DNA from: an uncultured bacterium
Lineage (GTDB): Bacteria > Actinomycetota > Coriobacteriia > Coriobacteriales > Coriobacteriaceae
NCBI GenBank assembly: GCA_905215445.1
Contig: CAJMPZ010000004.1
Span: 1 to 62,240, forward strand
Length of the DNA: 62,240 nucleotides
Reading direction: 5' to 3'
Part shown: positions 25,152 to 36,043 of the stretch, piece after piece
How the letters are laid out: each line of letters starts with the position of its first letter
How positions within the stretch are numbered: position 1 is the stretch's first letter
Made by a program: the position numbers and the translations under genes
The notes under the pieces: model-generated
What the model saw: only the letters and a program-made list of their open reading frames with translations
Databases searched by the model: none
What the model was told of the DNA's origin: nothing

Positions 25152-28100
25152 ATGCAGGCAGATTCCGCTCAGCAGCAGGGCCTTTGTCGCCCCGAATTCG
25201 ACCACGATGCATGCGGCATCGGCGCGCTTGCCGATATCAACGGCGAGCGCCATCACCAGATTCTGGACGATGCGCTGTCCATTCTGGTCAACCTGGAGCA
25301 CCGTGGTGGCACGGGACTCGAGAAGAACACCGGCGACGGCGCTGGCATCCTGTTCCAGGTTCCGCATCACTTTTTCCGTAAAGAGGCTCAAAAGTGCGGC
25401 CAGATTCTGCCGGCAGAGGGCGACTATGGCGTGGCCATGCTGTTCTTCCCGCAGGACGACAAGGGCGTAGAGGATGCCCGCCGCGTGTTTGAGGAGGGCT
25501 GCGCTGAGGCCGGCGTGCCGCTGCTGTTTTGGCGCGAGGTGCCGGTCGACCCGCACGACCTGGGCGAGACGGCCCGCGCCTGCATGCCTACTATCCTGCA
25601 GGCCTTCCTGGGCCGTCCGGACGACACGCCGGCAGGTGACGCCTTTGAGCGCCGCCTGTACGTGTGCCGCCGCACCATCGAGAAGAAGGCCGACGCCGAG
25701 TTTGCCCTGCGCGACAAGATCTTCTATGTGTGCTCCATGAGCTCGCGCACTATCGTGTACAAGGGTATGCTGGTCGCCACGCAGATGCGCCGCTTCTTCA
25801 TCGATCTTAACGATGCCGCCGTCAAGACGGCCGTGGCGCTCGTCCACTCGCGTTACTCCACCAACACCACGCCCAGCTGGGAGCGCGCGCACCCCAACCG
25901 CTTTATCATCCACAACGGCGAGATCAACACCCTCAAGGGTAACGTCAACTGGATCCGCGCCCGCGAGCCCAATCTGTATAGCCCCGTGCTGCAGCACGAT
26001 CTTGAGCGCGTGATGCCCATCATCAACCGCGAGGGCTCCGATTCCGCGATTCTGGACAATGTGCTTGAGTTCCTGGTCATGAACGGCCGTCCGCTCACGC
26101 GTGCCGCGTCCATGCTGCTGCCCGAGCCGTGGGACCACAACGACAGCCTGAGTGAGGAGCGTCGCGCCTACGACGCTTACCAGTCCATGCTCATGGAGCC
26201 GTGGGATGGCCCGGCGGCCATCGCCTTTACCGACGGTCGCACGCTGGGCGCCGCCCTCGACCGTAACGGCCTGCGTCCCGCCCGCTACTATGTGACGCGC
26301 GACGGTCGCTTTATGCTGGCAAGCGAGGTAGGCACCATCGAGGTGAGCCCCGAGAACATCCTGACGAGCGGCTGTCTGGGGCCGGGCCAGATGCTCGAGG
26401 TCGATTTTGCCCGCGGCCGCGTGATCTACAACGACGAGCTGCGCGCCCGTTACGCCAAGGAAAAGCCCTACCGTGATTGGATTGCCGAGGAGACGCTGAC
26501 CGTCGACGCGCTCGATAGGCCTGCCACGGCAACGCCCGCCGAGGACGCCGAGGTGCCCGCCGCCGTGCGCATGGCTAAGCTTGGGTGTCACTGGGATGAT
26601 GTTGACGAGGTTGTGCGTCCCATGGCCCAGCAGGGCAAGGCGCCGCTCGCCTCGATGGGCATCGATGCGCCGCTGGCCTGCCTGTCCAAGAAGACGCGTT
26701 CGTTCTTTGACTACTTCTATCAGCTGTTCGCTCAGGTCACGAACCCGCCCATCGATGCCCTTCGCGAGCATATGGTGACTTCGACCACGCTCTATCTGGG
26801 CAACCACGGCAACCTGCTCGAGGATTCCCGCACGGCCTGCCAGCTGGTGCGCTTGGAGCGCCCGCTGCTGAGCGAGGAGGAGTTTGACCGCATTTGCGCG
26901 ATTGACCGTGTTGGCTTTAAGACCCGCCGGTTCCGTGCCGTGTACCGCCGCGACGCGGGTGAGGGCGCGCTGCAGGCTGCGCTCAAGCAGCTTGCCGAAG
27001 ACGTCGAGGCCGCGGTTCGCGATGGCGTGAACATCGTAGTGCTGAGCGATCGTGCCGCGGCGGGCGAGGTGCCCGTGCCCTCGCTGCTCGCCGTGGGCTG
27101 CGTGCACAACCACCTGATCCGCGCCGGCGTGCGCACCTTTGCCGATATCGTGGTGGAGTGCGGCGATGCCGTGTCTCCGCACGACTTTGCGGCGCTGGTG
27201 GGCTACTCCGCAAGCGGCATCTATCCGTACAACGCACATGCGTGCATCCGCGATCTGGCGGCACACGGCGACCTGGACGTGACGGCTGAGCAGGGCATCG
27301 CCAACTACAACAAGGCCGCGACCGCTGGCATCGTCTCCATCATGTCCAAGATGGGCATCTCCACGGTGCAGAGCTACCATTCGGCGCAAATCTTCGAGGC
27401 CGTGGGCTTTACCCCGGAGTTTGTCAACGCGTACTTTGCCGGCACGGTGAGCCGTGTGGGCGGTATGGGTGTCGAGGACGTCGAGCGCGAGCAGAATGAG
27501 CGCTACGACGCCGCACTCGCCATCCTTAAGAGCCCGGCTCCCGATCAGCTGCCCACGCTGGGCCTGACCAAGTGGCGCCCGCTCGGCGGCGAGGATCACC
27601 TGATCGACCCTCAGACTGTCTACCTGCTGCAGACCGCCTGCCGTGAGGACAGCTACGACACCTTTAAGGAGTACAGCGCCCGCCTGCACCGCACCGGCCG
27701 TGCCGTGCGCCTGCGCGACTTGCTCGACTTTGATGCCAGCGGCCGCACTCCGGTGGCACTCGACGAGGTCGAGCCCGCGCTCAACATCGTCCGCCGCTTT
27801 AACACCGGCGCCATGTCGTACGGCTCCATCAGCAAGGAAGCACACGAGTGCATGGCCATCGCCATGAACCGCCTGCATGGCCGTTCCAACTCCGGCGAGG
27901 GCGGCGAGGACCCGCGCCGCGAGACTCCGCTGGCCAACGGCGACTCCAAGAACTCCGCGATCAAGCAGGTGGCAAGCGCGCGCTTTGGCGTGACGAGCCG
28001 CTACCTGTGCAGCGCCTTCGAGATCCAGATCAAGATGGCCCAGGGCGCCAAGCCCGGCGAGGGCGGTCACCTGCCCGGCAAGAAGGTCTACCCCTGGATT

Positions 28101-29837
28101 GCCGAGGTCCGTCAGTCCACGCCTGGCATCGGCCTGATCTCGCCTCCGCCGCACCACGACATCTACTCCATCGAGGACCTGGCAGAGCTGATCTTTGACC
28201 TTAAGAACGCCAACCCCGGCGCGCGCGTGTCGGTCAAGCTGGTCAGCGAGGCCGGCGTCGGCACCATCGCCACTGGTGTTGCCAAGGGCGCTGCCGACAA
28301 GATTTTGATCAGCGGCCACAATGGCGGCTCGGGTGCCGCTGCGCGCGACTCTATCTGGCATGCGGGTTTGCCGCTGGAGCTTGGCCTTGCCGAGGCCCAG
28401 CAGACGCTGCTGCAAAACGGCCTGCGCTCGCGCGTGGTGCTCGAGGCCGACGGCAAGCTCATGGACGGTACCGATGTCGCCGTCGCCTGCCTGCTGGGTG
28501 CCGAGGAGTTTGGCTTTGCGACCATGCCGCTCATCTCCATGGGTTGCCTCATGCAGCGCGACTGCCAGCAGGACACCTGCCCGGCTGGCATCGCGACGCA
28601 AAACTGCCGCCTGCGTCGCGGCTTCCGCGGTAAGCCCGAGCACGTCGAGCACTTTATGCTCTTTGTTGCCGAGCAGCTGCGCGAGGTCATGGCGAGCCTG
28701 GGCTTCCGCACCGTCGACGAGATGGTCGGCCATCCCGAGTGCCTGCGCCAGATCGAGGTCCCGGGCAACCGCAAGGCCAACCTGCTCGATCTGTCGCCCG
28801 TGCTGGCGAGCGCGACCTGCGAGTTCGGTGCTCATATCCCGGGTGCCGACGGCCGTCACTTCCTGCCGCAGATGGCCGCGGACAGTGAGCTCGACAAGAC
28901 GCTCGACTCCACGTTGTTTGTGCCCTATACGGCCGATGCCCGTGCGCACCTGCGTCCGATTCGCTTCCGCGCCGATATCGCCAACGTCAACCGCTGCGTG
29001 GGCACCATCCTGGGCAACGCGGTCACCAAGGCGCATCCCGAGGGCCTGCCCGCCGGCTCCATCACCATCGATTGCGATGGTTCGGCCGGTCAGAGCTTTG
29101 GCGCCTTCCTGCCACGCGGCATTACGCTCAACGTGTGCGGCGACGCCAACGACTACTTTGGCAAGGGCCTTTCGGGCGGCGAGGTGTCGGTGCGCCCCAA
29201 CCCGCATGCGACCTACAAGTTCGACGAGAACATCATCGTGGGCAACGTTGCGTTCTTTGGCGCCACGAGCGGCCGCGGCTTTATTAACGGCCTGGCCGGC
29301 CAGCGTTTTGGCGTGCGCAACTCCGGTGCCACCGTGGTGGTCGAGGGCTGCGGCAACCATGGCTGCGAGTACATGACGGGTGGTCTGGCGCTCATCCTGG
29401 GCGAGGTCGGGCAGAACTTCGCCGCCGGTATGACGGGTGGCGTGGCCTATGTCTTTGACCAATACGGCACGCTCGATGCCCGTGTGAACCACGAGAGCGT
29501 TGAGCTCAAGGCCCCGACGGCCGGCGAGCTGGCGCAGATTCGTGCGCTCATCCAGGAGCACGTGGACGCGACGCAGAGCCCGCGCGGCATTAAGCTGCTT
29601 TACAGCTTTGAGACGATGAGCAAGCACTTTGTGAAGGTCATTCCGACCGAGTACGAGCGCGTGTTGGCGATTGTCGCCGCCGCCGAGGCCATCGGTAAGA
29701 CGCATGCGCAGGCCGAGGAGCTGGCGTTTGACATTGTGACCGGTCGCGCCGACGCTGCCGATGTCGCTCGCTTCGATGTGGCGGGTGGTGTGCCCGCCGC
29801 CGCCAGCTCTGTTGCTTCGACCAAGAAGGAGGCGTAA
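25152..29837 (+). CDS. gltB: Glutamate synthase large subunit
   Basis: This is the 1561-residue large subunit, which converts 2-oxoglutarate and glutamine to two glutamates. The class-II amidotransferase domain begins at Cys21 (DHDACGIGALADING), which is normally exposed by removal of a short propeptide. The central and FMN/synthase domains follow, with the 3Fe-4S cluster motif GCLMQRDCQQDTCPAGIATQ (Cys spacing C-x5-C-x4-C) and flanking ISGHNGGSGAA. The C-terminal beta-helix (FGATSGRGFINGLAGQRFGVRNSG) is complete. GGGGAGG precedes ATG 25152. gltD follows after 5 bases. Confidence 0.97.
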   Translation: MQADSAQQQGLCRPEFDHDACGIGALADINGERHHQILDDALSILVNLEHRGGTGLEKNTGDGAGILFQVPHHFFRKEAQKCGQILPAEGDYGVAMLFFPQDDKGVEDARRVFEEGCAEAGVPLLFWREVPVDPHDLGETARACMPTILQAFLGRPDDTPAGDAFERRLYVCRRTIEKKADAEFALRDKIFYVCSMSSRTIVYKGMLVATQMRRFFIDLNDAAVKTAVALVHSRYSTNTTPSWERAHPNRFIIHNGEINTLKGNVNWIRAREPNLYSPVLQHDLERVMPIINREGSDSAILDNVLEFLVMNGRPLTRAASMLLPEPWDHNDSLSEERRAYDAYQSMLMEPWDGPAAIAFTDGRTLGAALDRNGLRPARYYVTRDGRFMLASEVGTIEVSPENILTSGCLGPGQMLEVDFARGRVIYNDELRARYAKEKPYRDWIAEETLTVDALDRPATATPAEDAEVPAAVRMAKLGCHWDDVDEVVRPMAQQGKAPLASMGIDAPLACLSKKTRSFFDYFYQLFAQVTNPPIDALREHMVTSTTLYLGNHGNLLEDSRTACQLVRLERPLLSEEEFDRICAIDRVGFKTRRFRAVYRRDAGEGALQAALKQLAEDVEAAVRDGVNIVVLSDRAAAGEVPVPSLLAVGCVHNHLIRAGVRTFADIVVECGDAVSPHDFAALVGYSASGIYPYNAHACIRDLAAHGDLDVTAEQGIANYNKAATAGIVSIMSKMGISTVQSYHSAQIFEAVGFTPEFVNAYFAGTVSRVGGMGVEDVEREQNERYDAALAILKSPAPDQLPTLGLTKWRPLGGEDHLIDPQTVYLLQTACREDSYDTFKEYSARLHRTGRAVRLRDLLDFDASGRTPVALDEVEPALNIVRRFNTGAMSYGSISKEAHECMAIAMNRLHGRSNSGEGGEDPRRETPLANGDSKNSAIKQVASARFGVTSRYLCSAFEIQIKMAQGAKPGEGGHLPGKKVYPWIAEVRQSTPGIGLISPPPHHDIYSIEDLAELIFDLKNANPGARVSVKLVSEAGVGTIATGVAKGAADKILISGHNGGSGAAARDSIWHAGLPLELGLAEAQQTLLQNGLRSRVVLEADGKLMDGTDVAVACLLGAEEFGFATMPLISMGCLMQRDCQQDTCPAGIATQNCRLRRGFRGKPEHVEHFMLFVAEQLREVMASLGFRTVDEMVGHPECLRQIEVPGNRKANLLDLSPVLASATCEFGAHIPGADGRHFLPQMAADSELDKTLDSTLFVPYTADARAHLRPIRFRADIANVNRCVGTILGNAVTKAHPEGLPAGSITIDCDGSAGQSFGAFLPRGITLNVCGDANDYFGKGLSGGEVSVRPNPHATYKFDENIIVGNVAFFGATSGRGFINGLAGQRFGVRNSGATVVVEGCGNHGCEYMTGGLALILGEVGQNFAAGMTGGVAYVFDQYGTLDARVNHESVELKAPTAGELAQIRALIQEHVDATQSPRGIKLLYSFETMSKHFVKVIPTEYERVLAIVAAAEAIGKTHAQAEELAFDIVTGRADAADVARFDVAGGVPAAASSVASTKKEA

Positions 29838-29842
29838 GTGCC

Positions 29843-31324
<1,482 letters not shown>

Positions 31325-31676
31325 GGTAGTCATTTAAGAACGTCCCCAATGACTGGTCATTTTTGTCTAGTCGTTGGGGACACTCTTTGCGAGCGATTTG
31401 CTCGTTTGTCGACGTGTGGGTGCTCATTTGCCGACTTCTTGGGCTGTGGCCACCTGTTGTTTCTGTGGTGGCTGCGGGCATCTGGCTCAAAAGGGCGAGT
31501 TGGCTGTCTATGTTTACCTGCTGTTTTGTTGCGGTGTGCATTTTCGGTCAAGCTTTTCGTCAAGTGTTTGGTCAGCATCTGGTTTGCAGCCGGAGGCCTA
31601 TTTTGCCCGCGCTAGTCGTGGCTGCCCACCCTCCTCGTAAGCTCAAATTGAGGTCCATCAGTTTGAGGAGGATGCC
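31325..31676. other. Intergenic region after gltD
   Basis: The 352-bp gap holds a near-palindrome at 31342-31381 (GTCCCCAATGACT... / ...AGTCGTTGGGGAC, T-rich loop) that may end gltBD transcription, and a short hairpin GAGCGATTTGCTC at ~31389. The rest, 31400-31660, is T/G-rich and I see no gene in it. Confidence 0.6.
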
Positions 31677-32384
31677 ATGACTGACCACGCTTTTGACCGA
31701 GCAGAGCTAGCCGAAGCCGTCGGCAACGATATTGCCGACATGGCTCACTTTTGGATGCTGCGGAAGTTTCAATTCCTGGAGCCGGCGCGCGAACAGTTCG
31801 AGATCATTGTCGATCCGTGGCTCAGCTATTGCACTGAGCCTTCGCAAAACGAAATCATGGCCTACAACATGGCGTTTACCGATTGGCTGCTGTTTGAGCG
31901 CCCCTATCGCCATGGCAAAACGCTGCTCGAGCTGTATGTTGACGAGCCGCCGGCATCGCTTTCGCCTGCCTCGCTCAAGCGGCTCGAGCAGGTACGCGAC
32001 ACGCAGTATTTCTCGCGCTTTGGCATTTTGGACAAGAATCCTGCGTCCGGCATGGTCGTGCTGAAGGACACGCGCACCGATCATCGCTTTGATGTCTACG
32101 ATCCGCATATCGTGCAGAAGGAGCACTGGAGTGACGGCGCGATTGCGGTGCGCCTCGCCTGCGTCGACGATGTCTGGCTTACGGCGGGACAGCTCTACCT
32201 GTATGACATCGCGCGGCTGAGCGATACGGCGGTCGATGGGCCGGGTGCGGTGCATCCGGAGGACCTGCAGGACGGCTTTGACACCTCGTGCATCAGCTTC
32301 TTCTTGCGTCTGGTCCGCGACATCATGGGCGCCCAGGGGCGGTACGTAAAGTCGCTCAACATCTACGAGCAGGAGTGGGGGTAG
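31677..32384 (+). CDS. Conserved-looking hypothetical protein, 235 residues
   Basis: This is an intact soluble protein with GAGGAGG directly before ATG 31677. It is acidic and aromatic: AHFWMLRKFQFLEPAREQFEIIVDPWLSYC, AYNMAFTDWLLFERPYRHGKTLLELY, and a later RFGILDKNPASGMVVLKDTRT with FDVYDPHIVQKEHW. No TM segment, Cys cluster or nucleotide motif is visible. I do not recognise the family. The first copy of 57-bp repeat array 2 begins 41 bp after the stop. Confidence 0.75.
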   Translation: MTDHAFDRAELAEAVGNDIADMAHFWMLRKFQFLEPAREQFEIIVDPWLSYCTEPSQNEIMAYNMAFTDWLLFERPYRHGKTLLELYVDEPPASLSPASLKRLEQVRDTQYFSRFGILDKNPASGMVVLKDTRTDHRFDVYDPHIVQKEHWSDGAIAVRLACVDDVWLTAGQLYLYDIARLSDTAVDGPGAVHPEDLQDGFDTSCISFFLRLVRDIMGAQGRYVKSLNIYEQEWG

Positions 32385-32425
32385 AGGATGTGGCTGGTGT
32401 CGCCTGCCTTGCTTTCTGCCTTTTT

Positions 32426-32643
32426 GTCTCGATCTGTAACGTTTAGGGACAAAAAACCGGTCTACCTGTTACAGATCGAGACGTTTGGCACCTGGTTGGG
32501 GGAATGTCTCAATCTGTAACATCTACAGGCCAAAATTCGACCTATCTGTTACAGATTGAGACGTTTGGCACCTGGCTGGGGGGAATGTCTCAATCTGTAA
32601 CATCTACAGTCCAAAAATCGTTCTTCTTGTTACAGATCAAGAC
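32426..32643. repeat. 57-bp palindromic repeat array 2 (three copies)
   Basis: Copies at 32426-32482, 32506-32562 and 32587-32643, with spacers of 23 and 24 nt (both beginning GTTTGGCACCTGG and ending GAAT). Copy 1 has arms GTCTCGATCTGTAAC / GTTACAGATCGAGAC. Copy 2 has GTCTCAATC / GATTGAGAC, a compensated G-to-A/C-to-T change. Copy 3 has two unpaired positions. Confidence 0.97.
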
Positions 32644-32669
32644 GTTTGTCGGTGGAGGCAACGGTGACG

Positions 32670-33740
32670 ATGGTCCATTTGTCCGATGTGGTGGTGATGG
32701 AAGTGTCTAATACCGTTTTCAAGCACAAGCATACGACTCGCAACACGTTGGCGCGGAATAGGATGCTCGCGCGACTCACGGAGGCGACCGAGCAAGGTGC
32801 GCTGCTCGCAACGCATGACAATGCCGAGCTCATGTGGCTGCGGCGTCATGTTGGAACCGACGATATCGCGGAACCCGAGCCGTATTTGTTCTGCTTTCAA
32901 CATGATTGGGATGCGCTGACGCCGACGGAGCGAGCGCTGCGGGCCATCAAAGGGCTTGCGGAGTTTCATCCCGATTGGGCGTTTTGGGGCTATGACGCGG
33001 CACTTTTGTGGGGTCTGGAGGTGCCGAATGATCTGCTTGGGCCACGATATCTTGTTAAGACAGGTTGCTCGGTGCCGCTGAGTGCAGGATGTCGGCTGTT
33101 GCGTCCGCAGGCGGCGGGCGCACTTGAACAAGTCGACGGCGTGCAGGTGACGTCGTTTTGGCGCACGGTGGAGGATTGCCTACTGCGTGCACCGTTCTCC
33201 TACGGGTTGGCGATTGCCGATTCTGCACTGCGGGCGAAAGGCGTATCACGTGGGGATTTGTGCGAGCGCCTCCGCGCCGATTGCGAGGGCAGGCGAGGGT
33301 ATCGCAGGGCACAGGTGATTGCGTCGTATGCGGACGGGCTGTCTGAAAACGGCGGCGAGTCTCGGTTCCGAGCATTCTTTATTGCGTACGGCTTTCCGGT
33401 TCCGGAGCTGCAGGTGGAGTTTCGCGACCCGCTCGATCCGAGCCAGGTGTTTCGCGTCTACTATTTTTGGCGGCTCGAGGACGGGACGTGTGTCATCGGC
33501 GAGCTCGACGGAAAGGGGAAGTACACCTTGCAGAGCGGCGAGGGTCGGGAGTCGGCTGACCCATTCGTGGCAGAGCGTCAGCGGGAATCTCATCTGACAA
33601 TGCTCGGGCATAAGGTGCTTCGGTTTACGTTTGATGAGCTCAAGAATCCGGGGAAGCTGATCGAGAAAATGAGGCTGGCGGGTATTCCTCGGCAGGTTGA
33701 ATTGGCTGAGGAGTGGAGATGCCAGTGGTATGGGCGCTGA
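32670..33740 (+). CDS. AbiEi-like/DUF559-type protein with PD-(D/E)XK-like domain
   Basis: This is a 356-residue protein. ATG 32670 follows GGTGGAGG; the frame opens at 32646, which would put the RBS inside the repeat. The layout resembles actinobacterial proteins with an AbiEi-type N-terminal domain and a C-terminal DUF559/Vsr-like nuclease fold. The N-terminal half has LLWGLEVPNDLLGPRYLV and VQVTSFWRTVEDCLLRAPF. The C-terminal half has GESRFRAFFIAYGFPVPELQVEF, the acidic/Lys motif ELDGKGKY (E278, D280, K282) and SHLTMLGHKVLRFTFDEL. Repeat arrays end 26 bp before its start and begin 8 bp after its stop. Nuclease activity and any link to the repeats are inferences. Confidence 0.75.
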   Translation: MVHLSDVVVMEVSNTVFKHKHTTRNTLARNRMLARLTEATEQGALLATHDNAELMWLRRHVGTDDIAEPEPYLFCFQHDWDALTPTERALRAIKGLAEFHPDWAFWGYDAALLWGLEVPNDLLGPRYLVKTGCSVPLSAGCRLLRPQAAGALEQVDGVQVTSFWRTVEDCLLRAPFSYGLAIADSALRAKGVSRGDLCERLRADCEGRRGYRRAQVIASYADGLSENGGESRFRAFFIAYGFPVPELQVEFRDPLDPSQVFRVYYFWRLEDGTCVIGELDGKGKYTLQSGEGRESADPFVAERQRESHLTMLGHKVLRFTFDELKNPGKLIEKMRLAGIPRQVELAEEWRCQWYGR

Positions 33741-33748
33741 GAGGTTTT

Positions 33749-33886
33749 GTCTCGATCTGTAACGTTTAGAGGCTGTTTGAGCTCGTAATTGTTACAGATC
33801 GAGACAAGCCGGTGAAACGTCGACCGAATGTCTCGATCTGTAACATTAAGGGGCCTAATAACCCTGTAGCTGTTACAGATCGAGAT
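33749..33886. repeat. 57-bp palindromic repeat array 3 (two copies)
   Basis: Copies at 33749-33805 (perfect 15-bp arms) and 33830-33886 (one terminal G-T), with a 24-nt spacer. The array starts 8 bp after the stop of the nuclease-like gene. Confidence 0.96.
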
Positions 33887-34036
33887 ATTTCCCTGGTGTC
33901 GCTGGGGTGGGACTGCAACGTGTTCCGTCTCCCCACATCCCCTCTTCCTTCCGTTAACCGATGCGTCTGCAGCAATCCAGCGGGACTAGGTGATAATGGA
34001 CAAATGTTCAAGTTAATCGTGAGGGAGGAGCTCGAT

Positions 34037-35407
34037 ATGGCGTCTGCCGATCGTTCCACGTTGTTTATCAATGCGACCGTCCTGGATGGTTCGGAGCATA
34101 TGGAGCCGCAACCCGATATGGCCGTGACTGTTGAGCGCGGTGTCATCACCTGGATGGGGCCGAGTGCTGTGGCGCAGGCGCCTGCAGGTGCCGAGGTCAT
34201 CGACCTGGCCGGCGCGTACCTCATGCCCGGTCTCATCAATATGCACGTGCATCTGTGCGGTTCGGGCAAACCGGTCTCGGCGGGCGATGCGGGCGCACTC
34301 ATGAAGAAGCTCGACAATCCCGTGGGCCGCTCCATCGTCCGCCACATCCTCAAAGGCAGCGCCCAGCAGCAGTTGGCAAGTGGCGTGACCACGGTGCGCG
34401 GCGCGGGCGACCCGTTGTTTGCCGATCTTGCCGTGCGCGACGCTATCGACGCCGGCAGATATCAGGGTCCGCGCCTGGTAGCGCCGGGAACGGGCGTCAC
34501 GGTGCCGGGCGGCCATGGTGCCGGCTTGTTCGCGCAGGTGGCCAACAGCCCCGTCGAGGCAGCCGAGCAGGTGCGAGACCTGTATGCGCGCGGTGCCGAT
34601 GTCATCAAGCTGTTCGTGACGGGCGGCGTGTTCGACGCTACCGAGGTGGGCGAGCCGGGCGTGCTGCGCATGCCGGTCGAGGTTGCCGCGGCGGCGTGCA
34701 AGGCGGCGCACGAGGTGGGCCTGCCAGTTATGGCTCATGTCGAGAGCACCGAGGGCGTGAAGGCTGCGCTTCAGGCAGGCGTCGATACGATCGAGCACGG
34801 TGCCCCGATGACGCCCGAGATCTTGGAACTGTACCGCGGCGCCGCGGGTACACAGCTTGAGGGCCGTGCGCCCAGCGTTACCTGTACCATCAGCCCGGCG
34901 CTGCCGTTTGTGTTGCTCGACCCGGAAAAGACCCATTCGACCGACACGCAAAAGAAGAACGGCGACATCGTGTGCTCGGGCATCATCGAGAGCGCCCGTG
35001 CCGCACTGGAAGCTGGCGTTAAGGTAGGCCTTGGCACAGATTCGAGCTGCCCGTTCGTGACGCAGTACGACATGTGGCGCGAGGTGGTCTATTTTGCCAA
35101 GTACGTGGGCGTGAGTAACGCCTTCGCGCTGCATACGGCTACGCAAGTCAATGCCGAGCTGCTGGGGCTGGGCGGCGAGACCGGCACGATCGAGTGCGGC
35201 AAGGCCGCCGATATCCTGGTGACGCGCGAGAACCCGCTCGATGACCTGTGCGCCCTGCGTGAGCCGATGCATGTGATGTGCCGCGGTGACCTGGTGCGCA
35301 AGCTCAAGGTCAAGCGTATCCCCGAGGTTGACGCGGAGCTCGACGCGATTATGGCCATGCCGGCAGAAGCCCTGGCAGAGGAGCTCGCTCGCGACGGCGT
35401 AGCTTAG
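34037..35407 (+). CDS. Metal-dependent amidohydrolase
   Basis: This is a 456-residue amidohydrolase-superfamily enzyme. It has a small beta domain at the ends (FINATVLDGSEHMEP; CGKAADILVTRENPLDDL) and a TIM barrel with a binuclear metal site: MHVHLCG (two His), a Lys likely carboxylated in VIKLFVTGG, VMAHVES, DTIEHGAPM and the final Asp in GTDSSCPF. The layout resembles imidazolonepropionase/prolidase-like members that hydrolyse cyclic amides or X-Pro-type bonds; substrate unknown. GAGGGAGGAG precedes ATG 34037. An ATG at 34004 is in frame but lacks a site. Confidence 0.85.
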   Translation: MASADRSTLFINATVLDGSEHMEPQPDMAVTVERGVITWMGPSAVAQAPAGAEVIDLAGAYLMPGLINMHVHLCGSGKPVSAGDAGALMKKLDNPVGRSIVRHILKGSAQQQLASGVTTVRGAGDPLFADLAVRDAIDAGRYQGPRLVAPGTGVTVPGGHGAGLFAQVANSPVEAAEQVRDLYARGADVIKLFVTGGVFDATEVGEPGVLRMPVEVAAAACKAAHEVGLPVMAHVESTEGVKAALQAGVDTIEHGAPMTPEILELYRGAAGTQLEGRAPSVTCTISPALPFVLLDPEKTHSTDTQKKNGDIVCSGIIESARAALEAGVKVGLGTDSSCPFVTQYDMWREVVYFAKYVGVSNAFALHTATQVNAELLGLGGETGTIECGKAADILVTRENPLDDLCALREPMHVMCRGDLVRKLKVKRIPEVDAELDAIMAMPAEALAEELARDGVA

Positions 35408-35456
35408 GCGCTGGCGCGACGGGGCGACAGCTTTATCGAATGATGTCGCCCCATGC

Positions 35457-35497
35457 AAAAAGCCGAGGTCTCAGCGCGAGGCCTCGGCTTTTATTTT
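35457..35497. terminator. Bidirectional terminator
   Basis: AAAAGCCGAGG (35457-35467) and CCTCGGCTTTT form a stem with A and T tracts on both sides, serving the amidohydrolase (+) and the zinc-ribbon gene (-). Confidence 0.88.
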
Positions 35498-35514
35498 GTC
35501 CTATGGTGTAGCGG

Positions 35515-35988
35515 CTAGGAGCGCGTTTCCATCTTGGCGTGGCACTTGGGGCAGGTGACGCGGATCTTGCCCTTGCCCTTGGGGACGGACAGCATCTGGC
35601 CGCAGTTGGGGCACTTGAGGTATGCCGTGGTCTTGCGGCCCTTCCACATCTTCTTGGCCGTTCGCTTGGCGCGCTCAAAGTCTTCCTTGCTGGTGCCGGC
35701 CGCGCGCGAGGCGTTGGAAGCCGCAGTCCCGCCGCCCAAGCTGGCGACGAATTTGCCCAGGCAGGGGACGTTGGCAGTCGCGGCAACGAAGGAATCATTT
35801 TCCTTGCGGCGGGCGTCGATGTTTTTGGACAGGCCACGCAGCACGCCGAGTACGATTACGGCGATGGCGATCCAGCTGAGCCACTGGATACGGGCCATCG
35901 ATCCGATCATCGCGATGACGATTCCGGCAAAGCCCATCACGATGGTGAGCTCATCGGCGCCATTGCGGCCCTTCATAAAGTCATTCAT
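35515..35988 (-). CDS. Membrane protein with C-terminal zinc ribbon
   Basis: This 157-residue protein has two adjacent hydrophobic segments near the N-terminus (ADELTIVMGFAGIVIAMIGSM and WIAIAVIVLGVLRGL). A basic linker (FERAKRTAKKMWKGRK) follows, then a zinc ribbon CPNCGQMLSVPKGKGKIRVTCPKC. Membrane-anchored zinc ribbons of this kind are common in Coriobacteriia and Firmicutes without known function. The start at 35988 is chosen for AAAGGC upstream; the frame opens 10 residues earlier. TATAAA lies ~40 bp upstream as a possible -10. Confidence 0.75.
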   Translation of the reverse strand: MNDFMKGRNGADELTIVMGFAGIVIAMIGSMARIQWLSWIAIAVIVLGVLRGLSKNIDARRKENDSFVAATANVPCLGKFVASLGGGTAASNASRAAGTSKEDFERAKRTAKKMWKGRKTTAYLKCPNCGQMLSVPKGKGKIRVTCPKCHAKMETRS

Positions 35989-36043
35989 GCAAATTGCCTT
36001 TCGTTCGATATGCTGCACGCCTTTATACCCGATTTAGAGCAAG

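Noticed and set aside
32426..32643. CRISPR array
   Set aside because: The 57-bp units are spaced regularly, but their centres vary, spacers are only 23-24 nt and partly alike (GTTTGGCACCTGG), arrays have two or three units, and no cas gene is nearby.
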